From: Roseiarcus sp963748545
Lineage (GTDB): Bacteria; Pseudomonadota; Alphaproteobacteria; Rhizobiales; Beijerinckiaceae
Assembly (NCBI GenBank): GCA_963748545.1
Contig: CAVVJO010000036.1
Coordinates: forward strand, 1 to 64,000
Length of the DNA: 64,000 nt
Direction: 5' to 3'
The notes under the pieces are model-generated. The model searched no databases, had not been told where the DNA came from, and was given only the letters and a program-made list of their open reading frames with translations. Shown in pieces: positions 42,391 to 51,828 of this stretch. How positions within the stretch are numbered: the first letter of the stretch is position 1; each line of letters opens with the position of its first letter. The position numbers were made by a program, and so were the translations under genes.

Positions 42391-43383
42391 ATGATCCTGA
42401 GAGCCGCCCGTCGTCTCGCTATTGGCGCTGGAGTGTCGGCGCTGGCGCTAGCCGCCGTTGTCACCTCGGCCGCCGCCGAGGATAAGCCCATTTCAATCGC
42501 CTTCGTGTCCGGTCCGCTCAACGATTCGTTTTTTCCGCCGCTTTATCAAGGCGCGCTGGACGCTGCGAAGGCGCTGGGCGTCAAGCTCAATTACATCCCG
42601 ATCGATGAAGCCGACATCGAAGCGACTTCGGCCCGGACCATGCAGACGGCGATCGCCCAGAAGCCCGACGCGATCGTGGTCGGCGACTTCGTGACCAGTG
42701 TCGTCGACCCTTACATCAAGCAGGCGATCGAGGCCGGCATCCCAGTCTATGTCGACCAGTCCGGACAAGATCAGTGGCAAGCCGACGGCGCCTTCGGGTT
42801 CGTCGGCCAACAGGGCGTCGAAGTCGGAAAGGTCGCCGCGGACCGGCTCGCCAAGGCGGGCTCGAAGACGATCCTGTGCGTCATCAACGTGCCCGGCAAT
42901 CCGTATCTTCAAGCCATCTGCAAGGGCCTTGGCGAGAAGGCCAAGGAGCTTGGCGTCACGAGCGCTAACCTCGAGCTGCCGACCGCTGATTCCACCGATC
43001 AGGCGAAAGTCAGTCGCGACATCGGCGCCTACCTGCAATCGCACAAGGACATTGACGGCATCTTTACCGAAAACGCCGCGGTCGGCACGGCTGCGGCCGC
43101 GGCGGTGGACGCTGGCCAGCTCACCGGCAAGGTTCATATCGGAACGATGGAGATTTCCCGCGTGGCGCTGCAGGAGATTCAGAGCGGCAAGATCGATTTC
43201 CTCATCAACGAGCAGCCCTATCTCGACGGCTATTTCGGCGTGGTGTTCGCCACGCTATACGCGAAATACGGACTGGCTCCCGTCGGCCCGGTCTCGACCG
43301 GCCCCAGCATCGTCGACAAGAAGAACATCGACAAGATTCTCAAGGTTTTCGACACTTACCCGAACGTGATCGGTTCGAAGTAA
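42391..43383 (+). CDS. Periplasmic sugar-binding protein of an ABC transporter (RbsB/FrcB-like)
   Basis: The 330-residue protein has a signal peptide (ARRLAIGAGVSALALAAVV with cleavage near AAAED) and a type 1 periplasmic binding fold. Motifs are ISIAFVSGPLNDSFFPPLYQ, KPDAIVVGDFVTSVVDPYIK, GIPVYVDQSGQ, GSKTILCVINVPGNPYLQAI and GIFTENAAVGTAAAAAV. ATG 42391 has a strong ribosome site (GGAGGAAC). It is the first gene of a binding protein-permease-ATPase operon. The sugar or polyol bound cannot be told from sequence. Confidence 0.9.
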   Translation: MILRAARRLAIGAGVSALALAAVVTSAAAEDKPISIAFVSGPLNDSFFPPLYQGALDAAKALGVKLNYIPIDEADIEATSARTMQTAIAQKPDAIVVGDFVTSVVDPYIKQAIEAGIPVYVDQSGQDQWQADGAFGFVGQQGVEVGKVAADRLAKAGSKTILCVINVPGNPYLQAICKGLGEKAKELGVTSANLELPTADSTDQAKVSRDIGAYLQSHKDIDGIFTENAAVGTAAAAAVDAGQLTGKVHIGTMEISRVALQEIQSGKIDFLINEQPYLDGYFGVVFATLYAKYGLAPVGPVSTGPSIVDKKNIDKILKVFDTYPNVIGSK

Positions 43384-43428
43384 CCCGGAAGAGCGCGGAC
43401 GAGGTCTCCGAAAACGCAGGTCTTGGCG

Positions 43429-44499
43429 ATGGGCATGGAAGCGAGACCCCACGACAAAGGCGCGGACGACGCGTCCGCCGGACGCGTCTCCGCCGACAAC
43501 TCGCTTCCCTCCGCCCCGCGCCGCGGCATGTTGATGACGGCGTTGCTGCGCCCGGAAGCGGGCGGGGTCGTCTCGGCGTTGCTTGTCTTCGTGTTCTTCG
43601 CCGTAACTGCGGGACAGAACGGCTTTCTAACGACGCTCGGCACCGCCAATTGGCTCGACACCGCCGCCGATCTCGGCATCGTCGCACTGCCGGTCGGCAT
43701 GCTGATGATCGGCGGCGAGTTCGATCTTTCTGTCGGTTCGGTAGTCGGCGCGGCCTCGATGATCGTAGCGATCTGCTCCGGCTACTATTCGCTCAACCCC
43801 TGGATCGGGGTCGGTCTCGCCTTCCTCGCCGGGGGGGCGGTCGGGGCGCTCAACGGACTGATCGTCGTTCGCACCCGGCTGCCCTCTTTCATCGTGACGC
43901 TGGCGACCATGCTGATGATCACGGGGGGGATGCTGGGGATCGCGATCGCGCTTACCGGGTCGTCGAGCATCTCCGCCGTGCCTTCGGGGTCCGCCCAGGC
44001 CGTATTCGCCTCGAAGTTCATGGAATTTCATATTTCAATCGTTCAATGGATCTTGCTGTCCGTTCTGGCGACCTATGTCATGCAGCGGACCGCATTCGGG
44101 AACTGGGTCTACGCAACCGGCGGAAGCGCTGAGACAGCGCGGCTCGCGGGCGTTCCCGTCGCCAAGGTCAAGGTGGCGCTCTTTGTCTGCACGGCGCTCG
44201 CTGCGGTCCTCTCCGGCGTCAACGAGACGCTGACGTTCCAGAACGGCAACATTACCCTGGGCTCGCAATACGTGTTCACCGGGATCGCCGCGGCCGTCAT
44301 CGGCGGGGTGCTGCTGACCGGAGGTTACGGCTCTCCGATCGGCACCATGTTTGGCGCCCTGACCTACGGCATCGTTTCCCTTGGCGTTTTCTTTCTCGGC
44401 TGGAACACCGACCTTGCCAATCTCTTTGTCGGCCTTCTCCTCCTGCTCGCCGTGCTCGCCAATCACCGGCTGAGGCAGCTCGCGATGGGGAGGGCCTGA
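43429..44499 (+). CDS. Sugar ABC transporter permease (RbsC/FrcC-like)
   Basis: The integral membrane protein of about 356 residues has eight or more transmembrane segments. The family motifs are LMIGGEFDLSVGSVVGAASM, GLIVVRTRLPSFIVTLATML, ATGGSAETARLAGVPVAKVK and GIAAAVIGGVLLTGGYGSPI. These match the BPD_transp_2 permeases of the ribose/fructose type. ATG 43429 is preferred to the TTG at 43423. It is separated from the ATPase gene by one base. Confidence 0.9.
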   Translation: MGMEARPHDKGADDASAGRVSADNSLPSAPRRGMLMTALLRPEAGGVVSALLVFVFFAVTAGQNGFLTTLGTANWLDTAADLGIVALPVGMLMIGGEFDLSVGSVVGAASMIVAICSGYYSLNPWIGVGLAFLAGGAVGALNGLIVVRTRLPSFIVTLATMLMITGGMLGIAIALTGSSSISAVPSGSAQAVFASKFMEFHISIVQWILLSVLATYVMQRTAFGNWVYATGGSAETARLAGVPVAKVKVALFVCTALAAVLSGVNETLTFQNGNITLGSQYVFTGIAAAVIGGVLLTGGYGSPIGTMFGALTYGIVSLGVFFLGWNTDLANLFVGLLLLLAVLANHRLRQLAMGRA

Positions 44500-44500
44500 C

Positions 44501-45292
44501 ATGACCTTACCGATCGTCGAACTCCGCGATGTCACCAAGCAGTTTGTCGGCGTGACCGCGATCGCAAACCTCTCCCTGGAGCTCCGGTCCGCGGAGGTTT
44601 TCTGTCTCCTGGGCGAGAACGGGGCCGGTAAATCGACGGTGATCAAGATTCTCACCGGGGTTGAGACGCCGACCCGAGGACAAGTGCTCGTGGATGGGGA
44701 GGTCGTCCATTTCTCGAGCCCGCGCCATGCGCGCGAGAAGGGCATCGCCACCGTCTATCAGGAAGTTGCGACGCTCCCACTGATGAGCGTCGCTCGCAAT
44801 TTTGTCCTGGCGGCCGAGCCGCAAAAGGGACGCGGCCTGTTCCGCCGGCTCGACCTCGACGAGGCTTCGCGGATGGCCCTGCAGAGCCTGAAAGACCTCG
44901 GCATCAGCCGCGTCACCGACGGCGCGCAATTGGTCGGAACGCTGTCGGGCGGCGAGCGGCAGGCGCTCGCAATCGGGCGCGCCGTCCATTTTGGCGCGCG
45001 CGTCCTTGTGCTTGACGAGCCGACGGCGGCGCTCGGCGTGCGGGAATCCGCCACCGTGTTGAGGTTGATCGACAAGGTGCGGTCGCGCGGCGTCGCGGTT
45101 CTATTCATCACCCACAATGCCTATCATGCCTATGCCTCAGGCGATCGGTTCATGGTGTTGCGGCGGGGGCGGTCCTTGGCCGAGTTCATCAAGACCGAAC
45201 GGACCATTGGCGAAGTGATCGAATTGATGGCGGGCGGCGCCGAGTTGAAGTCGCTCCTCACCGGCGCCGAGCGGACCCTCGACGGCGTGTGA
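44501..45292 (+). CDS. Sugar ABC transporter ATPase, single-domain (FrcA-like)
   Basis: The 263-residue ATPase has one nucleotide-binding domain: Walker A GENGAGKSTVIKIL near residues 38-51, Q-loop ATVYQEV, signature TLSGGERQALAIGRAV, Walker B VLVLDEPTAALG and switch histidine FITHNAYHAY. Most ribose-type transporters have a double ATPase, so the single-domain form places this system with the FrcBCA group. It completes the three-gene operon. Confidence 0.92.
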   Translation: MTLPIVELRDVTKQFVGVTAIANLSLELRSAEVFCLLGENGAGKSTVIKILTGVETPTRGQVLVDGEVVHFSSPRHAREKGIATVYQEVATLPLMSVARNFVLAAEPQKGRGLFRRLDLDEASRMALQSLKDLGISRVTDGAQLVGTLSGGERQALAIGRAVHFGARVLVLDEPTAALGVRESATVLRLIDKVRSRGVAVLFITHNAYHAYASGDRFMVLRRGRSLAEFIKTERTIGEVIELMAGGAELKSLLTGAERTLDGV

Positions 45293-45441
45293 GCGCGCGG
45301 TCGTCGAACAATGCGCCGCGTCGCAGCGGCCCAACCCGATCGCGCCGGGGCGTTGTCTCTACGAGAGCGGGCTTCGGGTTTCGGATTGTTCCGAAGACAA
45401 TTCGACGTTTTCTTGACAGAAGAAGCGGGGAGAACGGCCAC

Positions 45442-45831
45442 ATGTCCGATTGCGCCGCAGCCGGCAAGCGGATCGCGTTTCCTCATTCGTCGCCCGACGC
45501 CTCTGGCGCGCCTCCAGCGGATGCGCGTCTCAGCCGTCTTCGTTCGTTGAGGGATGCTTCCCCTTCCGGACCCCCTGGAGCCGCCGAAGGACGGGGCGGC
45601 AAGACGCCCTTTCCGATCGTCACGACCCTTCACGCCGCGCGGGGGGCGAAATTCGAGGCGGAAGAGGTAATCCTCGTTCGCATATCGGATGAGCCGCTTG
45701 ACGAGGACGACGAAAGTGTGGCGCAACTGCGACAGGCGCGCAAATTATGCGCGTGGCGCCCTGGAATGGCGTTGACGCCGGCCGGGCCGCGTTCGAGCGT
45801 GCCGATTGAGGCGATTCGTTGGGAGGGGTAG
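45442..45831 (+). CDS. Hypothetical protein sharing its 5' end with the broken gene at 49811
   Basis: The 129-residue protein starts MSDCAAAGKRIAFPHSSPDA, is rich in Pro, Ala and Arg, and ends with a more ordered part (FEAEEVILVRISDEPLDEDD, LRQARKLCAWRPGM). I recognise no family. I chose ATG 45442 because its first 14 bases match those of the gene at 49811, and a 17-base motif (TTTTCTTGACA plus AAGAA, 16 of 17 identical) lies upstream of both. The stop codon is immediately followed by the autotransporter ATG, so the two genes may be translated together. Confidence 0.6.
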   Translation: MSDCAAAGKRIAFPHSSPDASGAPPADARLSRLRSLRDASPSGPPGAAEGRGGKTPFPIVTTLHAARGAKFEAEEVILVRISDEPLDEDDESVAQLRQARKLCAWRPGMALTPAGPRSSVPIEAIRWEG

Positions 45832-48800
45832 ATGTTGGCGCCAATTCCTCGGGTCCTGGGCCCGAAGGCCGGGCCTTGGCTCGGCTATTGCAATTGGCCC
45901 CGCCCTTGCCCGACGCGCCGGTCGCTGACCGCCCCGCTCGCCGCCGCTCTGCTTGCCATTTCATCCCATTCCGTGCTCGCGCAGTGCGTCCCCGCAGGAC
46001 TCGCAATTCCGTCCGGAACAACCGTGACCTGCACGGGCGCCTCGTCGCAGCCGGTAGGCCAGGGGCCCCACGGCGCGCCTGCCGATGGCAATGCCGTCAC
46101 CGTCAACGTCACCGACGGCGCGACCCTGAGCACCAAAAACGCGAACGCGATCAGCCTTGGCAACAACGCCACGATTACCGTCGGCTCGCCTAGCGGGACC
46201 GCCACCGCCACGGTCACGACCTACTCGACAGGTGGCGGCGGGAATTACGGCACCGGCAACAACACGGTCGAATTCAACAACAACAGCACAATCACGATCT
46301 ACAAGAACGGCGTCGTCTCCGCCACCGGCACGCAAGACAACTCCGAGGCGATCAACCCTTATGGTTCCGGCAACACGGTCGTGAACTATGGACTTATCAA
46401 GGCCGGCGCAAGCTCCGCGATATTCTTCGAAAACGTGAACACTACCGGGGCCAGTCCGCGCAATTCTGTCGACAACTACGGCACGATCGATGCGACTGGC
46501 GGGACCAATCCCGTAACCGGCGGCGAGGCGATCGGCAGCTACCACAACGTCGGCATCGACATCATCAACGAGTCCGGAGCGACGATCAAAGGCAATCTCG
46601 ATCTTCAGGGCGGCAACGACGTCGTCACGCTCGAGACACAGTCCGTCATCACCGGGAACCTCGACGGCGGAGGCGGCACGAACGTCCTCAACCTGGACGC
46701 GGCCTCGGGCGATTCCGACTCGCTTCCGGGCGTCGTGAAGGACTTCCAGTCCCTGAACAAAACGGGCCCGGGAACCTGGACGCTGACCGGTTCGGTCGGC
46801 GAAAGCAACGGAGCGCCGCTGGCGATGGCGGTCCAGGCCGGCACGCTGGTGCTGACGGGCAACAACACCAATTTCAACGGGAGCGTCACGATCGACCCCG
46901 GCGCCACGCTCGAGGCGCGCGCGCAAAGCCTGCCGCCGCTCGTCAACGACCTCAGCGGCGACCTTCTGATCAATCAGGTGTCGCCGGACGGCGTTCAGCC
47001 GAACGACGGGACTTACGCGGGCGTCATCCAGGGCACCGGAGTCGTGACCAAGATCGGCGTAGGGACGACGACGCTGACCGGCGTCAGCACGTATTCCGGC
47101 GGTACGGTGATCAATCAAGGAGCCCTGGCTGTTGGGGCGGATTCGGCGCTCGGGGCCGCGACCGGTCCGATCACCTTCAACGGCGGGGAACTCCAGCTTC
47201 TGTCCAGCTTCAACCTCTCGCCGAGCCGGGCGATCTCGCTCCTTGCCGGCGGCGGAACGATCGACGCCAACGGCTTCCAGACGACGATCTCCCAGGCCGT
47301 AACGGGTCCCGGCGCCCTGACCGTCGCGGACAGCACCGCGTCGACCGGCGTCGTTATTCTCGCCGCGGCCAACACGTACACGGGCGGCACGACGATCGCC
47401 TCCGGAACGCTGCAACTCGGTTCCGGCGGGACCACCGGCAGCATCGTCGGCAATGTGACCGACAACGGCGTGCTGGCCTTCGACCGCTCGGACGTCTCGA
47501 CCTTCTCGGGCGTCGTTTCCGGGACCGGCTCGCTGTCGCAGATCGGGAGCGGCACGACCGTGCTCACTGCGGCCAACACGTACACGGGCGGCACGACGAT
47601 CGCCGCGGGAACGCTGCAACTCGGCGCCGGCGGGACCACCGGCAGCATCGTCGGCAATGTGACCGACAACGGCGTGCTGGCCTTCAACCGCGCCGACGTC
47701 GTTACGTTTCCGGGGATCATTTCCGGGATCGGCGGCGTCGCGCAGATCGGGACCGGCACGACGATCCTGAACGCGGTCAATCCGTATACCGGGCCGACCC
47801 AGGTTACGGCCGGCGTTCTGGCGATCGGCGATGCGGCGCATGGCTCGGCGCTGCTGTCGGGCGGCGGTCCGGTGACCGTCGCCGCCGGGGCGACCCTTGG
47901 CGGCTACGGCGGCGTCGCGGGCAACGTGAGCAACTTCGGCGCGGTCGCGGTCGCCGATGCTGTGCCGGCCTTTTCCGGAGGCCCGGCGGGCGCGTTCACG
48001 ATCGGCGGCAACCTGCAGAACCAGGGCGTCGCGCAGATCGGCGGCGCCGCAATCGGCAATGCGCTCGTCGTCAAGGGCGACTATGGGACTGGCGCAGGAA
48101 CCGGCGTCGTCGCCGTCAACACGCTCCTGAACACCGGCGGCCCGCTCTCCAACCAGGCGACCGATCGGCTGCTCGTTTTCGGCAATGCCTCGGGCGCCTC
48201 CTCGCTCAGGGTCAACGCAACCGGCGAAGGCGCCTTCACCGGCACGGAATCCCCGGCCCCGGATCACGGCATCTCCATCGTCCAGGTCGCCGGGACGTCG
48301 TCGGTCGGCGCCTTCACGCTGCCCGGCGGTTATGTCAACGGCGGCACGCCCTATCGCTATCAGCTTTACGCCTTCGGACCGGGTTCGCCGAACGGCTCGG
48401 CGTCGGCAAGCCAGGACCTGGTGGGCAATGCCGGGTCCAATTGGGACTACCGGCTCGAGAACGTCTATGTCACGCCCGAGGGGCCGGTGACCCCCGTCGA
48501 GCCGCCCCCCCCCGATTCGCGCCCCGAGCTCGCGCCACAGGTTCCCGCCTACATCGCCCTGCCGAACGCGCTGTTCGAGGCGGGGCTTCAGGACCTCGAC
48601 AGCCTGCATCGTCGGCTTGGCGAAATCCGCGACGATCAACTGGTGAAGGCCCCCACGGACGGTGAAGTCTTCATCCGCGGCTTCGGGGGCGCGTTGAGTT
48701 ATACCAGCAACCGAAGCTTCATCGATAACGGGGTGAACGCGACGCAGGACTATGGCGCCACCCAGTTCGGCGCCAACTGGATCGCCCGCAATAGCCCCGA

Positions 48801-49482
48801 CGGGACGCTGCGGGCGGGGCTCGCCGCAACACTCGGCCAGCTCTGGTACGAGCCGCATGCGATCGAGGGCGCAAGCAGCGGGCTGTTCGACACCGAGACG
48901 CTGGTCGGCGCCCTGACCTGGCAGTCGACCGCCGGCTGGTACGTCGACGGCCTGCTCTCGGGCGGCCTGTTCAACGGAACCGTCTCGACCGGGGCCAGGG
49001 GCCAGGCGCTCAGCACCAACGGCACGTCCTTTGCGGCCTCGCTCGAAGCCGGATACCCGATCGCGCTCGGCTGGCAGGGCCTGGCTCTCGAACCGCAACT
49101 TCAGATCGTCTACCAGAACCTGAGCTTCGCCCGTAAGACCGACGCCGATGCGATCGACGTCAATCTCGGAAACCAGAGTGAAGGCGTATTCCGCGCCGGG
49201 GCTCGGCTGATCAGACCGTTCGCCTCGTCCGACGGCGCGCTCTACAGCGCCTATCTCAAGGCCAACGTGCTGACCGGCCTCGGCGGGGGCGGCGGCGTCG
49301 TGCTGGGGGGCGTTCCTTTCGCAACCGGGACCTTCGGCACGTCGATCCAGGTCGGCGCCGGCGCCAACGGCAAGATCAACCGCAACCTGTCGATCTATGG
49401 CGACGTCGCCTGGCAGGATGGCGTCGCCGGAGGCGGGAGCCGCGGCTGGCAGATCAACGGCGGCGTGCGCTACGCGTTCTGA
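45832..49482 (+). CDS. Autotransporter (type Va) with repeat passenger and C-terminal beta-barrel
   Basis: The 1216-residue protein has an extended signal region (RRSLTAPLAAALLAISSHSV with cleavage near LAQ) and a long Gly/Thr/Asn-rich passenger predicted to form a beta-helix. The passenger has autotransporter repeats such as TLTGVSTYSGGTVINQGAL and AAANTYTGGTTIASGTLQLG. A proline-rich linker (VTPVEPPPPDSRPELAPQVP) and a C-terminal barrel follow (GEVFIRGFGGALSYTSN, ending GWQINGGVRYAF with terminal Phe). The barrel would insert in the outer membrane and expose the passenger. Two nearly identical 204-bp units lie in tandem at 47365-47772. Function, perhaps adhesion, is inferred. Confidence 0.9.
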   Translation: MLAPIPRVLGPKAGPWLGYCNWPRPCPTRRSLTAPLAAALLAISSHSVLAQCVPAGLAIPSGTTVTCTGASSQPVGQGPHGAPADGNAVTVNVTDGATLSTKNANAISLGNNATITVGSPSGTATATVTTYSTGGGGNYGTGNNTVEFNNNSTITIYKNGVVSATGTQDNSEAINPYGSGNTVVNYGLIKAGASSAIFFENVNTTGASPRNSVDNYGTIDATGGTNPVTGGEAIGSYHNVGIDIINESGATIKGNLDLQGGNDVVTLETQSVITGNLDGGGGTNVLNLDAASGDSDSLPGVVKDFQSLNKTGPGTWTLTGSVGESNGAPLAMAVQAGTLVLTGNNTNFNGSVTIDPGATLEARAQSLPPLVNDLSGDLLINQVSPDGVQPNDGTYAGVIQGTGVVTKIGVGTTTLTGVSTYSGGTVINQGALAVGADSALGAATGPITFNGGELQLLSSFNLSPSRAISLLAGGGTIDANGFQTTISQAVTGPGALTVADSTASTGVVILAAANTYTGGTTIASGTLQLGSGGTTGSIVGNVTDNGVLAFDRSDVSTFSGVVSGTGSLSQIGSGTTVLTAANTYTGGTTIAAGTLQLGAGGTTGSIVGNVTDNGVLAFNRADVVTFPGIISGIGGVAQIGTGTTILNAVNPYTGPTQVTAGVLAIGDAAHGSALLSGGGPVTVAAGATLGGYGGVAGNVSNFGAVAVADAVPAFSGGPAGAFTIGGNLQNQGVAQIGGAAIGNALVVKGDYGTGAGTGVVAVNTLLNTGGPLSNQATDRLLVFGNASGASSLRVNATGEGAFTGTESPAPDHGISIVQVAGTSSVGAFTLPGGYVNGGTPYRYQLYAFGPGSPNGSASASQDLVGNAGSNWDYRLENVYVTPEGPVTPVEPPPPDSRPELAPQVPAYIALPNALFEAGLQDLDSLHRRLGEIRDDQLVKAPTDGEVFIRGFGGALSYTSNRSFIDNGVNATQDYGATQFGANWIARNSPDGTLRAGLAATLGQLWYEPHAIEGASSGLFDTETLVGALTWQSTAGWYVDGLLSGGLFNGTVSTGARGQALSTNGTSFAASLEAGYPIALGWQGLALEPQLQIVYQNLSFARKTDADAIDVNLGNQSEGVFRAGARLIRPFASSDGALYSAYLKANVLTGLGGGGGVVLGGVPFATGTFGTSIQVGAGANGKINRNLSIYGDVAWQDGVAGGGSRGWQINGGVRYAF
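47365..47772 (+). repeat. Two tandem 204-bp repeats in the autotransporter passenger
   Basis: Units at 47365-47568 and 47569-47772 each encode 68 residues beginning AANTYTGGTTIA. They share long identical stretches, including the segment coding for GTTGSIVGNVTDNGVLAF. High DNA identity implies a recent duplication or ongoing gene conversion. Confidence 0.85.
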
Positions 49483-49613
49483 GCGAGGCGGCCAGCGACT
49501 GGGCCGGGATAGCTCCGACAGGCGCCTGTCGCACGGGCTTTGGCTTTTTCGCCGCTAATGCTCGCATGCGCCATGTCAGGCTTGGCCCGGCCGCCCGAGA
49601 ACCCTGTGTATCG

Positions 49614-49638
49614 TTTATCAGGATAAGTCTCTGATAAA
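49614..49638. other. Inverted repeat TTTATCAG/CTGATAAA in the gap after the autotransporter gene
   Basis: TTTATCAG (49614-49621) and CTGATAAA (49631-49638) are perfect complements around a nine-base spacer, followed by more A residues. A second hairpin, GGCCGGC-GCAAG-GCCGGCC, lies at 49683-49701. The 49483-49810 gap otherwise holds no gene. The first could be an operator or weak terminator, the second a dispersed palindrome. Confidence 0.45.
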
Positions 49639-49752
49639 AAAATCGGTTTCAAACCCGTGCGGACCGCGCGGCGCCGCATGACGGCCGGCGCAAGGCCGGC
49701 CATCATGGGAGTGGGGTCATCGCGAGCGCCAGCTAACGCATGGGACCCGGTA

Positions 49753-49769
49753 TTTTCTTGACATAAGAA
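49753..49769 (+). promoter_or_regulatory. Shared upstream motif with TTGACA, possible promoter of the gene at 49811
   Basis: TTTTCTTGACATAAGAA is 16 of 17 identical to 45408-45424 upstream of the gene at 45442. TTGACA at 49758-49763 is a perfect -35 box. A weak -10 (TACGTT) lies 17 bp downstream at 49781-49786, and the ATG follows at 49811. Confidence 0.45.
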
Positions 49770-49810
49770 TACTGATGTCATACGTTTTCTTTAATCAGGA
49801 AAAAGACATC

Positions 49811-50889
49811 ATGTCCGATTGCGCAGAGCCGGCCGCCCCCGTTATGCGGTTCCCGGACGCACGCGCCGCGCGCATCGCGAAATTCGAGCGGGAACAGGCG
49901 ATCGTCGGATACCTCAACCGGGGCGCTTCGGTCGCCGAGATCGCCGCGGATCGACGTCGGCGAGAAGCGCATGCGCGCCATCATCGCGAGATTTTGGCCC
50001 GTCGCATGCCGGCGCCGCCGGAGGAGTTCGCGGCGATCCAGGTGAGCCGTCTCAACGAGGCGCCGCTGGTCGCCTACAGCGCCATGACGGAGGCAAAACC
50101 TGAAGGCGGTCGACCGGGTAGTCACGATCGTGCGGGAGCTCGACCGCGATCACGGATTTTCCGCCGCTGTGCGCAACCGGTCCGACCCTTCGCGCATCGA
50201 GGCGCCCGTCGAGGGAGCGATTGCGTTCGGCGGGGCGCTCCTCTGCCGCGCGGAGTTCCCAACGGGCGTGGCGATTGGGAGCGATCCCCGCTCCCCGGGC
50301 GCAGAGCGCGCCGGGGGTTTCGGGATCGCCACGCTGCGCCCGCGATCAGGGGGAAAGTCTTGCCTGGCTCGATCCCTACCATAGGGGCTTCGACTGCCCG
50401 GAAAATCCGACGCAAGCCGCTAAAAAGATTGATTTTGCGCCCGGAATTGACGCGGCCGCGGAGGGCGCTGGCGGGATTGCGGCGCCGCGGGAGCAGGAGG
50501 CTTCCGCCGACAGCGCCGCGGAGGGCTCGGGAGACGTTAGCCGCCCGGAAAATCCGGCGCAATGTCTTGAAAACGTTGATTTCGCGCCCGGGTTCGCGGC
50601 GTGGCTGCGGGCCCCGAACCTTGCGACGAGCCCGCGCGACGACCGCGCAATCCCTGGGGCTTGTCTTAATGAGCAGACGAGGGCGGACGGCGACGGCGCC
50701 GAGCGTTCCGACCGCCCGGAAAATCCGGCGCAACGTCTTGAAAACACGGAATCCGCGCCCGGGAACGAACCGCCCGCCGAAGCGTCGCCCGGCGTCGGAG
50801 CGTCCGACGCCGGCCCGACTTGGCCGAAACCGATCGGCTTCAGACCGGTGAAAATGCACATGATCCTCAATGGCGTCATGGCCGGCTGA
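49811..50889 (+). pseudogene. Broken gene: helix-rich N-terminus plus three ENPAQ-type repeats
   Basis: From ATG 49811 (MSDCAEPAAPVM) the best coding path needs about four frame changes. FEREQAIVGYLNRGASVAEI is followed briefly, near 49950-49985, by IDVGEKRMRAII in another frame, then EILARRMPAPPEEFAAIQVS and RLNEAPLVAYSAM, then after 50098 LKAVDRVVTIVRELDRDHGF, and after about 50350 the repeat region. That region has three copies of a motif like RPENPAQCLENVDFAPGF at about 50397, 50544 and 50715, and ends FRPVKMHMILNGVMAG. The N-terminal part resembles a helix-turn-helix. I recall similar uncharacterised proteins in related bacteria but cannot confirm it. Confidence 0.6.
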
Positions 50890-50895
50890 GGGCGC

Positions 50896-51765
50896 TCATG
50901 CCTTCCCGATGGCGTCGAGCCGGGCGAGCGCGCCCTTCGAGAGTTCGAGCTTCGCGGCCGCGAGGTTTTCCCGCAGGTGCGCCAGCGACGAGGTCCCGGG
51001 AATGAGCAGGATATTGGGCGCGCGATGAAGCAGCCAGGCGAGCGCCGTCTGCATCGGCGTCGCGCCGAGTTCGGCCGCGACCGCCGCCAATTCCGCCGAT
51101 TGCAGCGGCGTGAAGCCGCCGAGCGGGAAGAACGGCACATAGGCGACGCCCGCCCCCTTGAGTTCGTCGATGAGCGGGTCGTCGGCGCGCTGGACGACGT
51201 TGTAATGGTTCTGTACGCAGACGATGGGCGCGATTCCGCGCGCCTCCTTCACCTGCGTCGAGGTCGCGTTGCTGAGGCCGAGATGGCGAACGAGTCCCTG
51301 GTCCCGAAGTTTCGCCAGCGCCGCGAATTGCGGCTCGATCGACATCTCGCTCGGCTCATGGACCCTCCCCATGATCCTGAGATTGACGACGTCGATCGCC
51401 TCGACCTTGAGGTTATTCAGGTTGTCGTGAACCGCGCGGACGAGCTCGTCGGGCGAGAAGGCGGGAAGCCACGACGCGTCCGCGCCGCGGATCGCGCCGA
51501 CCTTGGTCACGAGGGTCAAATCCGCGGGGTAGGGGCGGAGCGCCTCGGCGATGATCTGGTTGGTGACGTGGGGTCCGTAGAAGTCGCTGGTGTCGATGTG
51601 ATTGACGCCGCTGGCGACCGCTTCGCGCAGAACCGAAATGGCCGCGGCTCGATCCTTTGGCGGCCCAAATACGCCGGGGCCGGCGAGTTGCATCGCCCCG
51701 TATCCCATGCGGTTAACGGCGCGGTCTCCCAACGGAAAGGAACCGGCGGATGTCAGGGCGCTCAT
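50896..51765 (-). CDS. Aldo/keto reductase
   Basis: The 289-residue NADPH-dependent oxidoreductase has a TIM-barrel fold. Motifs are NRMGYGAMQLAGPGVFG, the catalytic region HIDTSDFYGPHVTNQIIAEA with Asp and Tyr, LTLVTKVGA with Lys, HLGLSNATSTQVKEA, VQNHYNVVQR and LLIPGTSSLAHLREN for cofactor binding. ATG 51765 is chosen; the longer frame upstream runs through the divergent LysR gene. The substrate is unknown. Regulation by the adjacent LysR protein is likely. Confidence 0.9.
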   Translation of the reverse strand: MSALTSAGSFPLGDRAVNRMGYGAMQLAGPGVFGPPKDRAAAISVLREAVASGVNHIDTSDFYGPHVTNQIIAEALRPYPADLTLVTKVGAIRGADASWLPAFSPDELVRAVHDNLNNLKVEAIDVVNLRIMGRVHEPSEMSIEPQFAALAKLRDQGLVRHLGLSNATSTQVKEARGIAPIVCVQNHYNVVQRADDPLIDELKGAGVAYVPFFPLGGFTPLQSAELAAVAAELGATPMQTALAWLLHRAPNILLIPGTSSLAHLRENLAAAKLELSKGALARLDAIGKA

Positions 51766-51828
51766 CACGAACCTCCAGGCCTGTTGATTTTCGGGATATG
51801 GCGCCGATCGGATGGCTCGATAATCCGC

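Noticed and set aside
45408..45424. TTGACA before the gene at 45442 as a sigma-70 promoter
   Set aside because: The start codon follows only about 24 bases after TTGACA, leaving no room for a -10 box and a leader; kept only as a shared motif.
45961..49098. A 1045-codon minus-strand ORF opposite the autotransporter gene
   Set aside because: It is the antisense shadow of a GC-rich gene with signal sequence, passenger repeats and barrel on the plus strand; its translation is Arg/Ala/Gly-rich with no family motif.
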